A stretch of DNA of 64,000 bases from Cordia subcordata (lineage: Eukaryota > Streptophyta > Magnoliopsida > Boraginales > Cordiaceae), in contig JAPTOF010000015.1 of assembly GCA_028554755.1 (NCBI GenBank), forward strand, positions 12,349,501-12,413,500. The letters are read 5' to 3'. The first letter of the stretch is position 1. Each line of letters opens with the position of its first letter. The translations under genes and the position numbers were made by a program. Shown here in pieces: positions 60,145-64,000 of this stretch. The notes beneath the pieces were generated by a model, which saw only the letters and a list, made by a program, of their open reading frames with translations, made no database searches and was not told the DNA's origin.

Positions 60145-63100
60145 AGCTTCAAAAGTTTGTCAAGTTTGACAATGAAGTCCATGGATTTTTAATTTCATAT
60201 AAAAGTAAATTGTACCAGCTCTTCCTATAATTTATCATAAGTGTATATTACCTCTATAATTTAAGCACAAACACTCTTAGGGAGCTTATTTGTTACATAT
60301 TTGAAGACTACAGGGAGGTCTCGTGCATATTTCTGGAGCATATATACTATGCATTTTAAGATCACATAGAAGTCACGTGCCTATTTTAAAATTAAAAGGG
60401 AATAACATATGCTTATAATAAACAATAAAGTGGTTTGCAACAATTTAACCTTTACATAATGATAACTTTGATCTCTAAAATGTTGATGTGATGGTTAAGG
60501 TTTTGTTTTTACAACGCTAAAAATAGACCGAAATAAAGGCACATATATGTTTCACGTGAATAAAAGAAACAGTTAATAGAAGAAAGTCATCTTCAATAGT
60601 ATTTCTCATTTTCATTTCTTTACCATAAGAATTTGAAAAAATAGGATAAGAAAATAAACAGAATTAAAAGATGGTCGTCAAGTATTTTATCTTTAGCTAA
60701 GCACATGAAAGGCACGTACCCAGACTTTACTCTAATTGTGAAATTTTAACTAGCTATCAAATTACAAAATAAAAGACGTTAACTGCTTGAATTTTAGATT
60801 TTGAGATTTTAGTTATTCGATGATAGTATTGGGCTCCCAAAAATATTGTATTTGTTAGGAAAATGAATATTCACATTTTTGGCTTGTAGAAAAAGCTTAA
60901 TTTGGATTTTTTCTTTTTTGAGTTTTAGTTTTTTTAGAACCACTAAATCATACATATACACCAGTACACAGTTGGGGCTTGTGTGTTCAAATTGGACGTT
61001 TGACAACTTAATTATCAAAATTGGCAAACTTCAAGGGCTTAAAAGTCCCATACCCAAAAAAAGAAAGGGCTTAACAGTCATCAAGTATGAAACCAAGAAA
61101 ATATATGTGAAACAACTAATATACACCATAATATGGTGCTCAATGCTTAATCAAACATCTTTTATGTGGCAAAATGTTATTGGGGGGTTAATTATTGCGA
61201 ATGTTTGTTCATAAAGCATTATAGGGTGCTTGCCTGGGAGTTTCATCAAGCTTTTGAAAAAGCGCAGTGAAATGATTGTCTGTAAAAAAAGCCATAGACA
61301 GATCTTATGCCACGTGTGATGGCGCCAATTATGTTACTTATGCTAAATTAAACTACAAAATTATGTTTGAGTTGAATCTCTTGGAAGATTACAATGGCCT
61401 ATAATAAATTTTTAGTACTTATCACATATGGATTGATGTTGGTCTGGAATGATGGCATTTGGTTGCAGCATATGTCCATTTAACTTTATGTTCTGTTTCA
61501 GATTTTGATTAGAATTGTTCTTTTTTTTTTTTGGAGTTTCTTCATCCCATCATTGATTAAAGACGATATATTTAAGCATGTTGGCACCAAGCGTGTGACA
61601 ACTTGAATTTTTTATGTAATTATGATAGATTTTTTACTTTTTATTTGGACCTGTACTTTTTTTAGAACTAAATTACTTGTTAATTACAATTTTGTTCGCC
61701 TTGTACCTTGTTTGATATTCATATGAAATGTTTATTTTTCCTGACAAAAAAGAAAATGTGACATATAAGTTTTAAAGCTAGACACGATTACGTATATTAT
61801 TGTTCAAATATTCTTTTTACTTTAAGATTAGTTTTTAGATGTGATTATTGAATTTTTAGTGTCAGCACGTATTCATATATCCTCTTTATGTATTGGAAAT
61901 TAATCTATTGCAATATTTGAATTTGTAGAGTTGGCATCGTGATTTGTGCTACTAACTTATATGTTTTCTAAAAAAAATTAAGTTGTATATGTGAAAGTCA
62001 AATATATAAAAGATAATATCTGAACAAACTGGTTATTTATACTCAGCCTGCACTGACTGATGAAAGGTAACGAGCTCATCATTGCAAAAGGAATAATGTT
62101 CGATAAGATGGAGAATAGGGATTAAATTGTCATAAAGACAAGTTATGCAACCTAGTTTGAGTTTCACTATTTATTATTATTTAGTCGGTCACATCATATA
62201 CTTTTCTTAAACTTTATACTTATGTATAAACTAAAAGAAATAATTTGATTTTATCAAAATTTTAAAATTTTTAATATTGTTAATTTAAAGTATCATTTCT
62301 AATTAATATTAATATTTTTTATTATATCTATTATTACATGTATAATCTTAACCATATTTTATAAATTAATTTAAAATATCACTGTATTATTAATGGCTAT
62401 AAAAAATATTGTATAATATCAAAGTAATATTGAAATTGTGTATCGGACGGACCACATACTACATATACACACACTAAAGTTTTCCCTTCAAATTCTTATG
62501 CCATTTGTTACTAATTGGTTAGTCACACCATGCCAACATGGCTTTTTTGTCTTTGCGAGATAATATATTTTAACGGTAGTTATCATTACATGCATAATTC
62601 TTTTTGAGGTCTTTATATGCATATATATATATATATATATTTTAAAGGGAAAAAATTATAGAATAATAATATATGACATTGATTAAAAAAATTAAAAAAT
62701 ATTTACTCTTTTTTATATAATGCTTAGATTCAAATATTCTTTTTCTAATAATTATTTTCAATACTTTTTATTTTATATATTAAAAACACAGGTCTAAGTT
62801 GAAATTTATCTGAAAAATCAATCATCAAAACTTTTATGAAAAGAAAAACTTAACCGAGTCTTAACCGTAACTAAATAACTTTCCTAAGTCGACACATATT
62901 TATATATCAGTTGTCATATACTATTATTTTAGTGACCTCAATTTTTAATTGATGGAATGTTTAATAGAAAATGAATTCTCTCACAAATTGATGAAGATTT
63001 AACTGCGATGAATCATAAATAATTTCTTTCAATACATTTTCCTTTTTTGAGGATATATAACTTCTACTTAAATATATTATTCTGACCTTTTGCTTTCATT

Positions 63101-64000
63101 ATTTATTTATTTCTTTCTTTCTTTCTTTCTTGTCAAGCTTTCATGTGCTTGGACAATTGAATTCTTCGCCATACAAAGTAGATGGATGATGGACCAAAAC
63201 AAAATTCTTCAACTTTTTTCCGAGACTTTGATGCCCGTGTCGGTCCACGTAATCCTCAATCTACCAAACAAGCCACATGTTTTAGCGAGGATTTTGATGC
63301 TGACCCTCTCACCTCAAGTTATCATATGAAAAAGAAAAGGAGAAAAAGAACATGAAATGAAAGAAAATCCATTAACATGATGAGAAACTTGCTGTGCTAT
63401 TCATTTTTGGACAAAAATTTGAAGGCAGCGAGGTCCTCCTTCTCCTCCACCCAAAAAAAAAAAAAAAGAGCACCTTTTTATGAAAAAAAAGTTTTTGTTT
63501 CCAAAACATTTTTTTACGATAAGCAAAATTCAACTAGCGAAGTCTAATCACCGATACAGTGAAGTCCGATCACTAATTGGCAAACCTCAGTTACACATAT
63601 CTCATGATCAGATCTCAGCTTAAATTGAAAGATACTCGATTCAGCAAGGATTAGATTCAAACTGCGAATCGCATCTGTCTCCAACTCTTTCTACTAAGAC
63701 AACTCTAGGGGACTTCTAAAACACCTTTTGAATTAACTTAAAAACAAGTGAAATTCTTACAAAACTACAACCATCTTATAAATCAATTGATGCAAGTATT
63801 TCCTGAACTAACTTCACCTAACAAAATAAGTGAAATCAGGCAAAAGATTTACTATTTCCGTGACTCAAAAATATCACTTGATTATATTCCTAAAAAATCA
63901 AGAACACAAATCTTTATTCTGTTATACATGATCCGATTCATTTTCGCAATAAGTAACGGACAATTTAGTCTCAAAATTTCCTCAATTTTATTTATAATAT
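60145..64000. other. AT-rich non-coding stretch
   Basis: No gene can be supported. The longest open stretch (60,879-61,214, plus) has no recognisable motif. Simple repeats include (AT)n at about 62,622-62,640, TTTC/CTTT at about 63,108-63,131 and poly-A at 63,453-63,467. I see no LTR, terminal inverted repeat or pol fragment. Confidence 0.45.

Noticed and set aside
60879..61214. 111-codon plus-strand ORF
   Set aside because: No recognisable motif or homologous context, and AT-rich surroundings; I cannot support it as a gene.

Overview
The window looks like nuclear DNA of a flowering plant, most likely a eudicot: AT-rich, gene-poor and built mainly of layered transposable elements and old viral insertions. 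The only plausible intact host gene I can support is a short ORF on the minus strand (9020-9502) for a secreted cysteine-rich protein of the ECA1/prolamin-like type.

Layout. 1-4.5 kb: a 1.7-kb TRIM-like LTR element (GGGTG target duplication) beside a decayed Ty3/gypsy gag. 4.8-7.5 kb: a LINE reverse-transcriptase relic interrupted by a complete 262-bp SMART-type LTR element (75-bp LTRs, ACAAC duplication), then a copia gag-integrase relic. 9-11.5 kb: the prolamin-like gene, a degraded SMART solo LTR and a Helitron helicase relic. 11.5-13.5 kb: microsatellite-rich sequence. 13,503-26,511: a 13.0-kb Tat-lineage Ty3/gypsy element on the minus strand, with CTAAA duplication, 491-bp LTRs and a tRNA-Lys primer site. 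It carries gag, protease, RT, a second archaeal-type RNase H and integrase, plus an antisense ORF region with a plant-mobile-domain-like motif. Its protease is split by a 1.6-kb non-coding insertion. 27.2-36 kb: an old copia LTR and gag, itself invaded by a probable 1.77-kb solo LTR and a 5.0-kb copia element. 36.4-39 kb: short non-autonomous Helitrons.

39.2-54.5 kb is the most notable part: a rearranged endogenous pararetrovirus (Caulimoviridae) locus. A minus-strand array (39,367-50,362) lies between two long (ATT)n tracts, and a plus-strand array (50,741-54,488) follows the second tract. Together they show four movement-protein copies, three initiator-tRNA-Met primer sites each followed by a GTAAGT motif, three capsid/nucleocapsid regions, three protease copies, one RT-RNase H, and a third ORF of unknown function. 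Adding the non-redundant intervals gives a genome of about 7.8 kb. Its order is primer site, movement protein, a polyprotein (capsid-zinc knuckle-coiled coil-protease-RT-RNase H) starting on a one-base stop/start overlap, third ORF, then a promoter/leader with a TATA box. Every copy is broken by frameshifts, stops or deletions.

55.2-59.9 kb is an old, frameshifted copia element with a 3' LTR and an adjacent 121-bp tandem duplication. 60.1-64 kb is AT-rich sequence with no gene I can support. Calls rest on reading the sequence and on family motifs; no database search was possible.
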